Source: Streptomyces minutiscleroticus
GTDB lineage: Bacteria > Actinomycetota > Actinomycetes > Streptomycetales > Streptomycetaceae
DNA: 64,000 bases
Direction: 5' to 3'
Assembly (NCBI RefSeq): GCF_014650875.1
Contig: NZ_BMVU01000026.1
Location: 1 to 64,000 of the forward strand
The first letter of the stretch is position 1; the number at the start of each line of letters is the position of its first letter. A program made the position numbers and the translations under genes. The notes under the pieces are model-generated. The model saw only the letters and a list, made by a program, of their open reading frames with translations, did not search any database and was not told where the DNA came from. Shown one piece after another: positions 1 through 9,816 of the stretch.

Positions 1-34
1 CCGGCCCGCCGCCTCGCCGGAGGCGGCGGGCCGG
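1..34 (-). terminator. Intrinsic terminator of the FUSC gene
   Basis: Perfect 15-bp GC-rich inverted repeat (1-15 with 20-34) around a 4-nt GCCG loop. It lies 26 bp beyond the stop codon of the minus-strand FUSC gene. No T-run is visible, which is normal for Streptomyces terminators. It may extend beyond the window edge. Confidence 0.7.
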
Positions 35-60
35 CCGCCGTGCACGGGGGCGGTCCCGGC

Positions 61-2004
61 TCAGGCCGCCTGCGTGAACCTCCGGACGGCGTGCAGTTCG
101 TGCGCCACCTCGGCCAGGCTGGTGCAGCGCGGGCGCAGCTCGGCGGGGGCGGGCAGGGGAGGCCAGTCGGTGGGGCGGCGGGCGGAGGCGTCCGCGGCCA
201 GGCGGGCCAGGGCGTCCGCCAGACGGCGGCTCTCGTCGGCGGGCAGCGGCCTGCCGTCGCGCAGCCGCACGGCGCACGCGGTCGTGGCGTCCACCAGGCG
301 TTCCAGGGCCGTCAGCAGAGGAGCCCAGCGGGTGGCGGGCACCCCGGCGGGCGGCAGCTCGGACGCGGCCTGGGCGAGCGCGGTGTGGGCCTCGGCCAGC
401 GACCGGTAGGCGGCCCGCCGCAGCCGGTCCAGCTCCGCGCGGTCGCCCGGCGGGACGCCGACCACGTGGGCGAAGTACGCCTCGGCGGCCCGCAGTGCGG
501 CGGCCCAGTGCTCGTGCACGGCCGACCGTCGGCCGCCGATGCGCGGCAGGTGCCCCACGCCGAGCGCGATCAGGCAGCCCAGCAGGGTGTCGGTCAGCCG
601 GGCGCCCGGGGCGCCGACGGTGCCGCCGACCCCGGCCAGCGCCAGCACGATGGCGGTGAGCGCGGCGGTCAGGTACGCGAAGTGCCGCGCCGCCACCGGG
701 ATGAGCGCGCCGCCCAGGGCCGCCGCCGTCAGCGCCGCGGCCGTCGAGGGGAGCAGGGCGTCCAGCGCCAGGTATCCGGTGATGGCCAGGACGGTGCCGG
801 CCACGCGGCTGACCACGCGGGAGAACAGCGGGCCCAGGTCAGGCTTGGCGACGAAGGCCGCGGTCACGGGCAGCCAGTGCCACTGGGCGGGGTGCAGGAC
901 CACGGCCACCGCCGTGCACGCGCCCACGCACAGTGCGACCCGCAGCCCGTAGGAGCGGCCGAGCGGCCCGAGGGCCCGCCGCGTCCCCGGGTGGTCCCTC
1001 AGCCGTACGGGCACGGGCTCAAGCTCGGGGCCGGTGTGGCGGTCGGTCCGGGCGACCTCGGCGGCGTGGCCGAGGGCGTCCCGCAGGGCGCGCTGCCCGG
1101 GGGTCCGGGGCGCGGGCGGCACGAGCGGCGCGCTCGGACCGCCGGTGCGCACGGCGTGCGCGAGGTGCAGGGGCGCGTCCAGGACCGCCTCCGGCAGCGG
1201 CGTGCCCTCGTGGAGCAGGGACACGGAGGCCTCGGCGGCCGCGCCGGCCGCCGTGAGCCGGGCGCGCAGCCCCCGCTCGGCGGGGGAGACGCGACGCAGC
1301 CGGCGCGGGCCGCGGTGGTGCTCCAGAACGGCGTGGGCGTGGTCGAGCGCGGCGCTCAGCGCACGGCGCTCCGCCTGCCCGCTGCCGGTCCCGGCCGCCG
1401 CCAGCACGGCGCCGATCCGCTCGTACACCGCGGCGACGGCCCGCCGCTCCTCGTGGTGCGGCCGCGGCCGGGTCGCCAGGACCACCAGCAGGTGCCACAG
1501 CGCGCCGGCGATCACCAGCAGCGGCGCGAGCCACACCGGCCCGTGCGGCGGCGAACCGGCCGCGATCAGCAGCGTCACCAGGAACTGCAGCCCCGCGGCG
1601 GAGCCGACCGGCCCGACCACGCTGACGGCACCGGACAGCCAGCCCGCGAGCGCGAGCACCGGAACCGCCCACAGCCCGTCCGGCAGGCCGTCGGCCGGCG
1701 GCAGGTACATCGTCAGCAGCGTCCCGAGGACGGTGCCCAGGGCGCCCGCGGCGGCCGGCGCCCCGATCCGCACCACGCGGGTGCGGCGGGTCCCCGGCCG
1801 GTCGTTGACGGTGGCGAACATGGCGCCGAGCGCCGCGAGGACGCCCCACGCCACATGGTGTGCGGCGACGCCGGCGGCCAGCAGCGGTCCCGTGGTGAGC
1901 GCGCCGCGGAGCACGGTCCCGTAGGGGACGGGACCGCTCGCCACGCGCAGGGGGTGACGGAGCCATTCGGGGACGGTGGTGCGGCGGTGGGACGCGCGTG
2001 CCAC
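61..2004 (-). CDS. FUSC-family inner-membrane protein
   Basis: A 647-residue integral membrane protein. The N-terminal part (about residues 30-175) and a second block (about residues 350-480) are runs of hydrophobic helices separated by a long Arg/Glu/His-rich cytosolic region. This two-block layout is typical of the fusaric-acid-resistance/aromatic-acid-exporter (FUSC, YccS-like) superfamily. The GTG start at 2004 follows a GAGGAGGAA ribosome site. FUSC relatives are linked to efflux of aromatic acids, but the substrate here is not shown by the sequence. It is separated by only 81 bp from the next minus-strand gene (pat-like), so co-transcription is possible. A strong hairpin follows the stop. 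Confidence 0.8.
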   Translation of the reverse strand: MARASHRRTTVPEWLRHPLRVASGPVPYGTVLRGALTTGPLLAAGVAAHHVAWGVLAALGAMFATVNDRPGTRRTRVVRIGAPAAAGALGTVLGTLLTMYLPPADGLPDGLWAVPVLALAGWLSGAVSVVGPVGSAAGLQFLVTLLIAAGSPPHGPVWLAPLLVIAGALWHLLVVLATRPRPHHEERRAVAAVYERIGAVLAAAGTGSGQAERRALSAALDHAHAVLEHHRGPRRLRRVSPAERGLRARLTAAGAAAEASVSLLHEGTPLPEAVLDAPLHLAHAVRTGGPSAPLVPPAPRTPGQRALRDALGHAAEVARTDRHTGPELEPVPVRLRDHPGTRRALGPLGRSYGLRVALCVGACTAVAVVLHPAQWHWLPVTAAFVAKPDLGPLFSRVVSRVAGTVLAITGYLALDALLPSTAAALTAAALGGALIPVAARHFAYLTAALTAIVLALAGVGGTVGAPGARLTDTLLGCLIALGVGHLPRIGGRRSAVHEHWAAALRAAEAYFAHVVGVPPGDRAELDRLRRAAYRSLAEAHTALAQAASELPPAGVPATRWAPLLTALERLVDATTACAVRLRDGRPLPADESRRLADALARLAADASARRPTDWPPLPAPAELRPRCTSLAEVAHELHAVRRFTQAA

Positions 2005-2085
2005 GTGGCGGGTTCCTCCTCGGGTCGTTCGCCCTGCGATGAAAAACGTGTACTGGGCAACTAGTTTCAGTGTATCCTGCGCCGC

Positions 2086-4803
2086 TCACGTCACGGCAGG
2101 TGGGCGGGGCTGCAGCCGGCGCAGGTACGGGTCGTGCGGGCGGTGCGGGACGAGCCGGACGCGGACGTCCAGGACGGTGACGCCGTGCGGGCCGGCCAGG
2201 ACGGGGTCGAGCCCCGCCTCCGCGAGCTGCGGCAGGTCGCAGGCCATGCGCGACAGCCGGTGCAGCAGCTGTTCCAGGGCCGCGAGGCCGGTCGCCGGGG
2301 CGCCCGCGCGGCCGGACAGCAGCGCGGCGCAGCGCGGCGAGGCGACCAGCTCGCGCGCGTCGTGGTCGGTGAGCGGGGCGAGCCGCCCCGCCTGGTCGGC
2401 CAGCAGCGCGGCGGTGCCGCCGGGCCCGAGGAGCACGAGCGGACCGAAGACCTCGTCCTGCACGGCGCCCGCGAACAGCTCGGTGCCCCGCTCGGCGAGC
2501 GGCTGGACCACCGCACCGGTCATACGGTCGCCGAAGCGGGTGACCAGATCCCGGTGGGCGGCCCTGACCTGGGACTCGTTCTGCAGGTCGAGGTGGAGGG
2601 CATGCTGCTCGGCCCGGTGCGCCAGACCCGGCCAGTGGGCCTTCAGCACGACGCGTCCGTCCGGGCCCGCCAGTCGCCGCGCCGCGGCCACCGCCTCGTC
2701 CTCGTCGCGGGCCCACGCCCAGGGCAGCAGCGGGATGCCGTAGCAGCCGGCGAGCGCGGCCGCCGTACGCGGATCCGGCCGCCCGCCCGCCGGCTCGTCG
2801 CGCAGGTACGCGGCGACCAGCTCCGCGGCGCGCCCGGGGTCCACGCCGTCCAGCTCCGGCACGGAGCCGGGCGGCCGGCCCAGCCAGCGGGCCCGGGCCG
2901 CGGCGTGGGCCAGGGCGCGGGCGGCGTCCTGGACGTCGGAGTAGGCGGGCACGGCGCCCCCGGCCCGGTCCCGGAGCAGCGCCACCCTGGCCGCCTGGGC
3001 GGGCAGGACCGCGACGACCGGGCGCGGCGGCGGCACGCGGTCGCGGAGCAGGGCCCGGACCGGGTCGTCACCGGTGGCCGCGGCGACCGCGGTGGGCACC
3101 AGCGCCGCCAGCACGGCGTCCACCGCCCCGTGCCGGGCCAGCCGGTCCACGCAGGCCCGCAGCTGCTCCTCGCCGACGGTCGCGGTGGCGTCCACGGGGT
3201 TGACGGCGGTGGCGCCCTCGGGGAGCAGCTCGTGCAGCTCGCGCACCAGGCCGGGCTCGAACGGCGGCACGTCGAGCCCGGCGTCCGCGCACGCGTCGGC
3301 GGCCAGGACGCCCGCGCCGCGCGTGTTGGTGACCACGGCGACCCGGGTCCCGGCCGGCAGCGGCTGGGAGTGCAGCAGCGCCGCCGCGTCGAGGAGTTCA
3401 CCGGTCGTCCGGGTGGCGGTGACGCCGGCCTGGGCGAACAGCGCCCGGCGGACCATGGTGCGCGGCGCGGCCGCCGCGGTGCGCGCCGCGGCCGCGCGCC
3501 GCCCGGGCTCCGAGCGCCCGGCGTCCACGGTCAGGACGGGCAGGGCGCGGGCCACCCGGCGGGCGGTGCGCGAGAAGGCGCGCGGGTTGCCGAAGGACTC
3601 CAGGTGCAGCAGGGCCAGACCGGTGCGCCCGTCGCCCTCCCACCACTGGAGCATGTCGTTGCCGCTGACGTCGTACTTGGCGCCGAGCGAGACGAAGCTG
3701 GACATGCCGATGCCGAGCCGCCCCAGGCCGTCGAGCAGCGCGACGCCGACCCCGCCGGACTGCACGGCGACCCCCGCCGAGCCGGCGCCCGGGTGGCGGG
3801 GGGCCAGGGTCGCGTCCAGGCGGACGCCGTCCTCGGTGTTGGCGACGCCGACGCCGCCGGGCCCCACCAGGCGCATGCCGTGGCGGCGGCACGCGTCCAT
3901 CAGCTCCGCCGACCCCGGCTCGCCCAGGCCCTCGGAGACGACGACCAGGGCGCGCACACCCGCCCTGCCGCACTCCTCGGCGACGCCGGGGACGTCCGCC
4001 GGGGGAAGGGCGATCACGGCGAGCTCGGGCACCTGCGGCAGCGCGGCGACGGACGGGAAGGCGTGCACCCCGGCGATCGAGGCGACCTCCGGGTGCACGG
4101 CGAACACGCGCCCGGTGAAGGAGCCGGTGCCGATGTTCCGCAGGATCGCGCGCCCGACCGAGCCGGGCCTGCGGCCCGCGCCGATCACGGCGACCGACCG
4201 GGGCCGCAGCAGGGGGCGCAGACTGACGACGTCGGCGAGCCGGCCGCGCAGGTCCACGGCGTTCAGATACGTCTCGTCCTCGGTGAGGTCGACCGTGCAG
4301 CGCACCTCGGGACCGTCGAAGCGGCGGGCGACCGGCAGCCCGAGGTCCTGGAACACCCTCATCACCTCGACGTTCTCGGACAGGGCGACGAGGGTGAAGG
4401 CGGTGACGCCGGCGCGGCGGGCCGCGTCCGCGAGGTGTTCGAGCAGCAGGGTGCCGACGCCGCGGTGGTGCCAGTCGTCGGCGACGGCCAGCGAGACCTC
4501 GGCCGTGGTGCCGCCGGGCACGGCCTCGTACTCGGCCAGCCCCACGAGGCGGCCGTCGTGCTCGGCGGCCAGGGCGAGGTGGCCGGGGCGGCCGGCGGCC
4601 ACGCGGACGGCGGCCCGCCGGGCCGGACCCCGGCCGACGGAGAAGAACCGCAGGCGCAGGTTCTCCGGGGACATCCCCTCGTACAACCGCAGTACGGCGT
4701 CGTGGTCCCCGGGCCCCGCCCGCCGTATCCGGATCGTGGTGCCGTCGGTCAGCAGAGCGTGGACCGGGTCCTCGTGGACCGGGGTTCCTTGGCTGTCGGC
4801 CAT
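2086..4803 (-). CDS. Pat-type protein acetyltransferase: GNAT domain fused to NDP-forming acyl-CoA-synthetase-like domains
   Basis: 905 residues from the ATG at 4803. An N-terminal GNAT domain (about residues 15-165, acetyl-CoA loop HHRGVGTLLLEHL) is followed by a CoA-binding Rossmann domain, a succinyl-CoA-ligase-like domain and a C-terminal ATP-grasp region. This order, GNAT first, is the actinobacterial form of lysine acetyltransferases of the Pat family, which modify acetyl-CoA synthetase and other enzymes. The region where active ADP-forming acyl-CoA synthetases carry the phospho-histidine (usually SHTGA) reads ARTAA, so the synthetase half is probably a sensory, not catalytic, module. 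It is divergent from a USP gene; the shared upstream region holds OsdR/DevR-like palindromes, suggesting stress or hypoxia control. Family assignment is firm; the protein substrate is inferred. Confidence 0.85.
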   Translation of the reverse strand: MADSQGTPVHEDPVHALLTDGTTIRIRRAGPGDHDAVLRLYEGMSPENLRLRFFSVGRGPARRAAVRVAAGRPGHLALAAEHDGRLVGLAEYEAVPGGTTAEVSLAVADDWHHRGVGTLLLEHLADAARRAGVTAFTLVALSENVEVMRVFQDLGLPVARRFDGPEVRCTVDLTEDETYLNAVDLRGRLADVVSLRPLLRPRSVAVIGAGRRPGSVGRAILRNIGTGSFTGRVFAVHPEVASIAGVHAFPSVAALPQVPELAVIALPPADVPGVAEECGRAGVRALVVVSEGLGEPGSAELMDACRRHGMRLVGPGGVGVANTEDGVRLDATLAPRHPGAGSAGVAVQSGGVGVALLDGLGRLGIGMSSFVSLGAKYDVSGNDMLQWWEGDGRTGLALLHLESFGNPRAFSRTARRVARALPVLTVDAGRSEPGRRAAAARTAAAAPRTMVRRALFAQAGVTATRTTGELLDAAALLHSQPLPAGTRVAVVTNTRGAGVLAADACADAGLDVPPFEPGLVRELHELLPEGATAVNPVDATATVGEEQLRACVDRLARHGAVDAVLAALVPTAVAAATGDDPVRALLRDRVPPPRPVVAVLPAQAARVALLRDRAGGAVPAYSDVQDAARALAHAAARARWLGRPPGSVPELDGVDPGRAAELVAAYLRDEPAGGRPDPRTAAALAGCYGIPLLPWAWARDEDEAVAAARRLAGPDGRVVLKAHWPGLAHRAEQHALHLDLQNESQVRAAHRDLVTRFGDRMTGAVVQPLAERGTELFAGAVQDEVFGPLVLLGPGGTAALLADQAGRLAPLTDHDARELVASPRCAALLSGRAGAPATGLAALEQLLHRLSRMACDLPQLAEAGLDPVLAGPHGVTVLDVRVRLVPHRPHDPYLRRLQPRPPAVT

Positions 4804-4861
4804 CGCGGCGCTCCCTCCGGGAATCGGGTCCAGCGTCCGGCGCGGGGGTGCCCGGGGCCAT

Positions 4862-4875
4862 GGGCCGAGCGGCCC
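4862..4875. promoter_or_regulatory. Candidate OsdR/DevR-type box
   Basis: Perfect palindrome GGGCC-GAGC-GGCCC in the divergent region between the acetyltransferase (minus) and the USP (plus). It has the 5-4-5 geometry of the mycobacterial DevR/DosR core GGGAC-N4-GTCCC. A looser copy (GGGCCGGTCGGTCCC, spacer 5) lies at 4949-4963. Matching palindromes occur upstream of osdR. Binding is inferred. Confidence 0.45.
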
Positions 4876-5046
4876 TTGCGTCCGGCCGCGGCCGCGCGTA
4901 CGGGGCGGGTGACCGAGCGGGCCGCACGGGCGGAGCGTGGGCCCGCATGGGCCGGTCGGTCCCGGGAGTGACCGGGCGGCCCCTCCCTTTGCGCGGAGCG
5001 CGGCGCGACGCTGGCACCGATGAGCAGATCCACCGTTGGAGGCGCC

Positions 5047-5952
5047 GTGAAGCTCCCGCCCGTTGCCGCCGGGGTCGACGGATCCGCCGAAAGTCTGGCC
5101 GCCGCCGCGTGGGCGGCCCGCGAGGCCGTACGCCGCGAGCGGGCGCTGCGCCTGGTGCACGCCTGGTACTGGAACCCCCGCCAGGAGGAGGACGGCGCGG
5201 CCGACGCCGTCCGGCGACAACCGGCGGCGCAGGCGGTGCGGCAGGCGGAGGAGCACGTGCGCGCGGTGTGTCCCGGCGTCGACGTGAGCTGCGCGCAGGT
5301 CTCGGGACCCGCGACCGCCGCCCTGCTGGCGGCGGCCGCGGAGGCCGACCTGCTCGTGCTGGGCTCACGCGGCATGAGCGGCTTCACGGGCTTCCTCGTG
5401 GGCTCGGTCGCCCTCGGCGTGGTGGCGCGGGCCGCGCGTCCCGTCGTCCTCGTGCGGGCCGGCGGGGCGACCGCCGCCGCGCCGCCGCCGGTACGGGGCG
5501 ACGGGGTCCCGGCGGACACCGGCCACGGGGACGTGGTGCTGGGCGTCGACGCCGACGACCCGTGCGACGAGGCCGTCGAGTTCGCCTTCGAGACGGCCCG
5601 GAACCGGCGCGCGCGGCTGCGGGCCGTACACGCCTGGCAGCCGCCCGACCTGCTCGATCTCGGCCCCGGCGACATCGGTCTGATGCCCGCCTGCCGGCAG
5701 GCCGAGGACTGGCTCGGCTACCTCTCCGCCGTGCTCCAGGTGTGGCGCGAGAAGTACTCCGACGTGGAGGTCCTGGAGACGGTGGCGGAGGGCCGGGCCT
5801 CCCGGGCGCTCCTGCGGGCGGCGACCGGGGCGGGCCTCCTCGTCGTGGGACGCCGGCCGACCGCCCGGCCCGGCGGCCCGCGCACCGGCCCCGTGATCCG
5901 CGCCGTGATCCACCACGTGGACTGCCCCGTGGCCGTCGTACCCCGCCGGTGA
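5047..5952 (+). CDS. Tandem-domain universal stress protein
   Basis: 301 residues with two UspA domains: the first begins VAAGVDGS and carries the nucleotide-loop motif LVLGSRGMSGFTGFLVGSVA; the second begins VVLGVDADD and ends VDCPVAVVPRR. USPs of this double type bind ATP and accumulate under stress or hypoxia in actinobacteria. The GTG at 5047 is chosen because GGAGG lies 4 bp upstream and the protein then starts just before the first USP strand; an in-frame ATG at 5020 has no clear ribosome site and would add nine residues. The gene diverges from the acetyltransferase. OsdR-like palindromes at 4862 and 4949 lie in the promoter region, suggesting membership of the dormancy regulon. Confidence 0.88.
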   Translation: MKLPPVAAGVDGSAESLAAAAWAAREAVRRERALRLVHAWYWNPRQEEDGAADAVRRQPAAQAVRQAEEHVRAVCPGVDVSCAQVSGPATAALLAAAAEADLLVLGSRGMSGFTGFLVGSVALGVVARAARPVVLVRAGGATAAAPPPVRGDGVPADTGHGDVVLGVDADDPCDEAVEFAFETARNRRARLRAVHAWQPPDLLDLGPGDIGLMPACRQAEDWLGYLSAVLQVWREKYSDVEVLETVAEGRASRALLRAATGAGLLVVGRRPTARPGGPRTGPVIRAVIHHVDCPVAVVPRR

Positions 5953-6081
5953 GGTCCTCGTGCTCCGTCAGTGATGCCTTCCGTGCCGTGTCAGCGGGGC
6001 TTTCGCGAGCTCCTCAGCGGGGTTTCCGCGTCCGTCGGCGGGGACCGGGGACGACACCGCGCCCCACCGTCCCGTCCGCGC

Positions 6082-7644
<1,563 letters not shown>

Positions 7645-7723
7645 GGCACCGAGTCTGCCCGCTCACCCTCGCCGGCGGCGGAACAGCACACCGGGCGAGG
7701 TGCGCGGGAGGCGCCCGACGGGC

Positions 7724-7729
7724 TATAGT
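7724..7729 (+). promoter_or_regulatory. -10 box of the tRNA-like gene
   Basis: TATAGT, a close match to the Streptomyces housekeeping -10 consensus, 39 bp upstream of the cloverleaf. No good -35 hexamer is seen 16-19 bp further upstream. The start point would be near 7736, leaving a leader of about 33 nt. Confidence 0.5.
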
Positions 7730-7768
7730 CGATCATGAGCGGCCGCCGAACTCCCGGCAGCACGCCGC

Positions 7769-7838
7769 GCGTTGGTGGTCCAAGGAAAGACGCCCCGCTT
7801 CCTGCGGGGAGATGCAGGTGCAAGGCCTGCCCGGCGCT
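7769..7838 (+). tRNA. tRNA-Gly(UCC)-like gene with abnormal T-loop
   Basis: The 70-nt segment folds as a full cloverleaf: acceptor GCGTTGG (7769-7775) with CCGGCGC (7831-7837; two G-U pairs); T8 G9; a short D-arm GTC/GAC around loop CAAGGAAA; anticodon arm CCCCG/CGGGG with loop CTTCCTG (anticodon UCC at 7800-7802); a 4-nt variable region; T-arm GCAGG/CCTGC. Discriminator T, G1-C72, C2-G71, C35 and C36 are bacterial glycine identity elements. The T-loop is TGCAAGG: the usual T54-T55-C56 is T54-G55-C56. CCA is not encoded. A -10 box precedes it and a strong terminator starts 5 nt later, so it is a single-gene unit. A pseudo-tRNA or another structured RNA cannot be excluded. Confidence 0.65.
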
Positions 7839-7843
7839 CGACA

Positions 7844-7879
7844 CGCACCCCGCCCCGGGGACACCCGGGGCGGGGTGCG
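7844..7879 (+). terminator. Intrinsic terminator of the tRNA-like gene
   Basis: Perfect 16-bp inverted repeat (7844-7859 with 7864-7879) with a GACA tetraloop, beginning 5 nt after the discriminator base of the tRNA-like RNA. No plus-strand gene follows for about 4 kb, so it closes a stand-alone RNA unit. Confidence 0.8.
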
Positions 7880-7955
7880 CGCATGGGGCGGACACCCCGT
7901 CCCCCGGCCGGGACGGTCCGGAGGACGGGACGCCGGGCGACGCGGACGGCGGGGT

Positions 7956-8216
7956 CTACAGCCGTGTCCTGCGCCGCAGTGTCAGGACGCGCAGGGTCAG
8001 CGCCACGGCCAGGAGCACCCACGCGACGGCGCAGTACGCCCATGCCGTGGCCCCGCGAACCAGGCCGATACTGCTGTGGACGGCCCAGAGCAGCAGGACG
8101 GTGCACAGGGCCGTCCAGGCGATGTCGGTGATGCGCAGGCGCAGTTGCGAGCGCTGGACCGTACCGGGTTCGAGGTCTGTGAGCCGCGGCGTCCCCGTTC
8201 TTCCCCGATCGACCAC
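7956..8216 (-). CDS. Small two-helix membrane protein
   Basis: 86 residues if read from the GTG at 8216, which has GGAGGGGAG seven bases upstream; longer in-frame starts up to 8303 lack such a site. A short charged N-terminus is followed by two hydrophobic segments (about residues 29-45 and 52-72) and an Arg-rich C-terminal tail (LRRRTRL). I do not recognise the family. It may be a small inner-membrane protein; nothing in the neighbourhood defines a role. Confidence 0.55.
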   Translation of the reverse strand: MVDRGRTGTPRLTDLEPGTVQRSQLRLRITDIAWTALCTVLLLWAVHSSIGLVRGATAWAYCAVAWVLLAVALTLRVLTLRRRTRL

Positions 8217-8346
8217 GAGGTGTCTCCCCTCCGTCGTGCCTGTGGGACCTCCGGCTACCCCGTCGGCCGTACGGCATGTCGGCGCCGCGCCGGTGCCGTG
8301 CACGGTACCGGTGGCGGGGCCGGGGGGCGGGGAGGCCGGGCGGACG

Positions 8347-9222
8347 TCACCTCGCCAGGGCCGCCCTCGCCGCGCCCAGGGCCTGTTCGGCGTAGCCGCG
8401 GCCGAAGAGCACCGTGTGCACCAGCAGCGGGAAGAGCTGGTGCAGGCCGACGCGGTCCCGCCAGCCGTCGGCGAGCGGGGCCGCCTCCTGGTAGCCCTCC
8501 AGCACGCGGTCCAGATGCGGGCAGCCGAACAGGTGCAGCATCGCCAGGTCGGTCTCCCGGTGCCCGCCGTGCGCGGCGGGGTCGATCAGCCAGGCGTGCC
8601 CGTCGGCGTCCCACAGCACGTTGCCGTTCCACAGGTCGCCGTGGAGCCGGGCGGGCGGCTCGGGCGGGCCCGCCAGCCCGGGCAGGCGCGCGCAGACCCG
8701 CTCGACCAGGGCCGCCTCCGCGCCGGTGACCGTGCCGTCGTCGACCGCGCGGCGCAGGTAGGGCAGCACGCGGTGTGCGGCGTACCACGCGGGCCAGTCG
8801 TCCCCGGGGACGTTGCGCAGGGGGGCCTCACCGACGGACGCCTCCTCGGGGCCGCCGGGCGGCGGGGCGCCGAAGGCGGGCGCGCCGGCGGCGTGCAGGG
8901 CGGCCAGGTCGCGGCCGAGGCGGAACGCGCCGCCGGCGTCCGCCCGCCCGGCCGGCACGCGGTCGGTCACCAGCCAGTGCGGGTCGTCGCCGTGCACGGC
9001 CGGGACGCGGACGCTCCCGGCGCCGGCCAGCCAGCGCAGCCCGGCCGCCTCGGCCCGTACCGCGCGCTCGCCGCCGCGCTTGACCATCACCGCCCGTCCG
9101 TCGTCGAGGACGACCTCGGTGAGCGCCCCGGACAGGGGCCGCGCGTGAACGGCCGTACGACCGGTGAGGCGGGCGGCCGCCGCGGCCGGGTCCCGCGTCG
9201 CGGGGTCGGTCGTCCGGAACAC
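8347..9222 (-). CDS. Fructosamine kinase-family phosphotransferase
   Basis: 291 residues with the aminoglycoside-phosphotransferase-like kinase fold: an N-lobe with VMVKRG (ATP-binding lysine), a catalytic loop LHGDLWNGNVLW (HGD-x-W-x-x-N) and the metal-binding segment WLIDPAAHGGHRETDLAM. The HGDLW...IDPA..GHRE.D signature is that of bacterial fructosamine kinase/ketosamine-3-kinase proteins, which phosphorylate glycated amines so that the adduct falls apart (protein deglycation). The start chosen is GTG at 9222 with AAAGGGG five bases upstream; the in-frame extension to 9366 runs through the terminator hairpin at 9347-9396 and is rejected. Confidence 0.82.
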   Translation of the reverse strand: MFRTTDPATRDPAAAAARLTGRTAVHARPLSGALTEVVLDDGRAVMVKRGGERAVRAEAAGLRWLAGAGSVRVPAVHGDDPHWLVTDRVPAGRADAGGAFRLGRDLAALHAAGAPAFGAPPPGGPEEASVGEAPLRNVPGDDWPAWYAAHRVLPYLRRAVDDGTVTGAEAALVERVCARLPGLAGPPEPPARLHGDLWNGNVLWDADGHAWLIDPAAHGGHRETDLAMLHLFGCPHLDRVLEGYQEAAPLADGWRDRVGLHQLFPLLVHTVLFGRGYAEQALGAARAALAR

Positions 9223-9346
9223 CTCGTCCCCTTTCGTGCGCGCAGTGGTCCTGGCGGCTCCGGCGGTCCGGTCCGGCGGCCGACGATCCGGCGGTCCGGG
9301 CAGCCCGTCCCCGCCGTCTTCCGCCGTCGTACCGTACGTCAGGGAC

Positions 9347-9396
9347 GCGACGGCGGAGGGACACACCCTGGTGATGGTGTGTCCCTCCGCCGTCGC
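9347..9396 (-). terminator. Terminator of the vdcBCD operon
   Basis: Perfect 21-bp inverted repeat (9347-9367 with 9376-9396) with an 8-nt loop, 35 bp past the vdcD stop codon on the minus strand. Its strength fits the end of the three-gene decarboxylase operon and insulates the kinase gene downstream. Confidence 0.85.
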
Positions 9397-9430
9397 TCGT
9401 CGCGTGTCGCTCGTCCTGGCGGCCGCCTGC

Positions 9431-9715
9431 CTACCGGTTCAGCAGCGGCGGCACCGTGGGCACCTCGGAGGCCGTCTCGATGTCGGCCGCGGTCATGCGG
9501 AAGCCGACGGGGTAGGCCTCGCGGGTGGTGCGGCGGGCGGGCTCGGTCGTGCGCCACATGTAGAGGCACCGGGCGCACTGGAAGACCTGCCAGACGCCGG
9601 GCACGGGGGAGTCCGCGACCGCGGTGATCTCCTCGTGCGCGCAGCGCGGGCAGAGGGCGGGCCGGTCCTGGCCGGCCGGGGTGCGGGCGTCGTTCGTGGC
9701 GTCCGTGGCGTTCAT
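9431..9715 (-). CDS. vdcD: Non-oxidative hydroxyarylic acid decarboxylase, small subunit D
   Basis: 94 residues containing two C-x-x-C pairs (LCPRCAHEE near residue 23 and FQCARCLYMWRTTEP near residue 48) followed by a conserved PVGFRM segment. This matches the short VdcD/BsdD (YclD-like) proteins that accompany UbiX/UbiD-type vanillate and 4-hydroxybenzoate decarboxylases. The paired cysteines suggest a metal (zinc) ribbon. It is the third gene of the operon, 101 bp after vdcC, with an AAAGGA ribosome site before the ATG at 9715, and is followed by a strong terminator. Its precise role in the complex is not settled by sequence. Confidence 0.85.
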   Translation of the reverse strand: MNATDATNDARTPAGQDRPALCPRCAHEEITAVADSPVPGVWQVFQCARCLYMWRTTEPARRTTREAYPVGFRMTAADIETASEVPTVPPLLNR

Positions 9716-9816
9716 GGGAGGGGTCCTTTCACCGAAGGGGCGTTCGCGGTGCGGCGGTGACGCGGTGCCCGGGGCGGTGCCCGGCGGGCGGTGCCGGACA
9801 CCGTGTCACGGGGTGG

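Noticed and set aside
2134..4971. Long plus-strand open frame (945 codons) over the acetyltransferase gene
   Set aside because: Composition is Gly/Arg/Gln-rich without domains; it is the antisense shadow of the Pat-type gene, a normal result of high third-position GC.
7769..7838. Cobalamin-riboswitch reading of the GGTGCAAGGCC segment
   Set aside because: GGTGCAAG-type boxes occur in cobalamin riboswitches, but the following CCCGCCACTG block is missing, there is no downstream gene on that strand for 4 kb, and the cloverleaf accounts for every stem.
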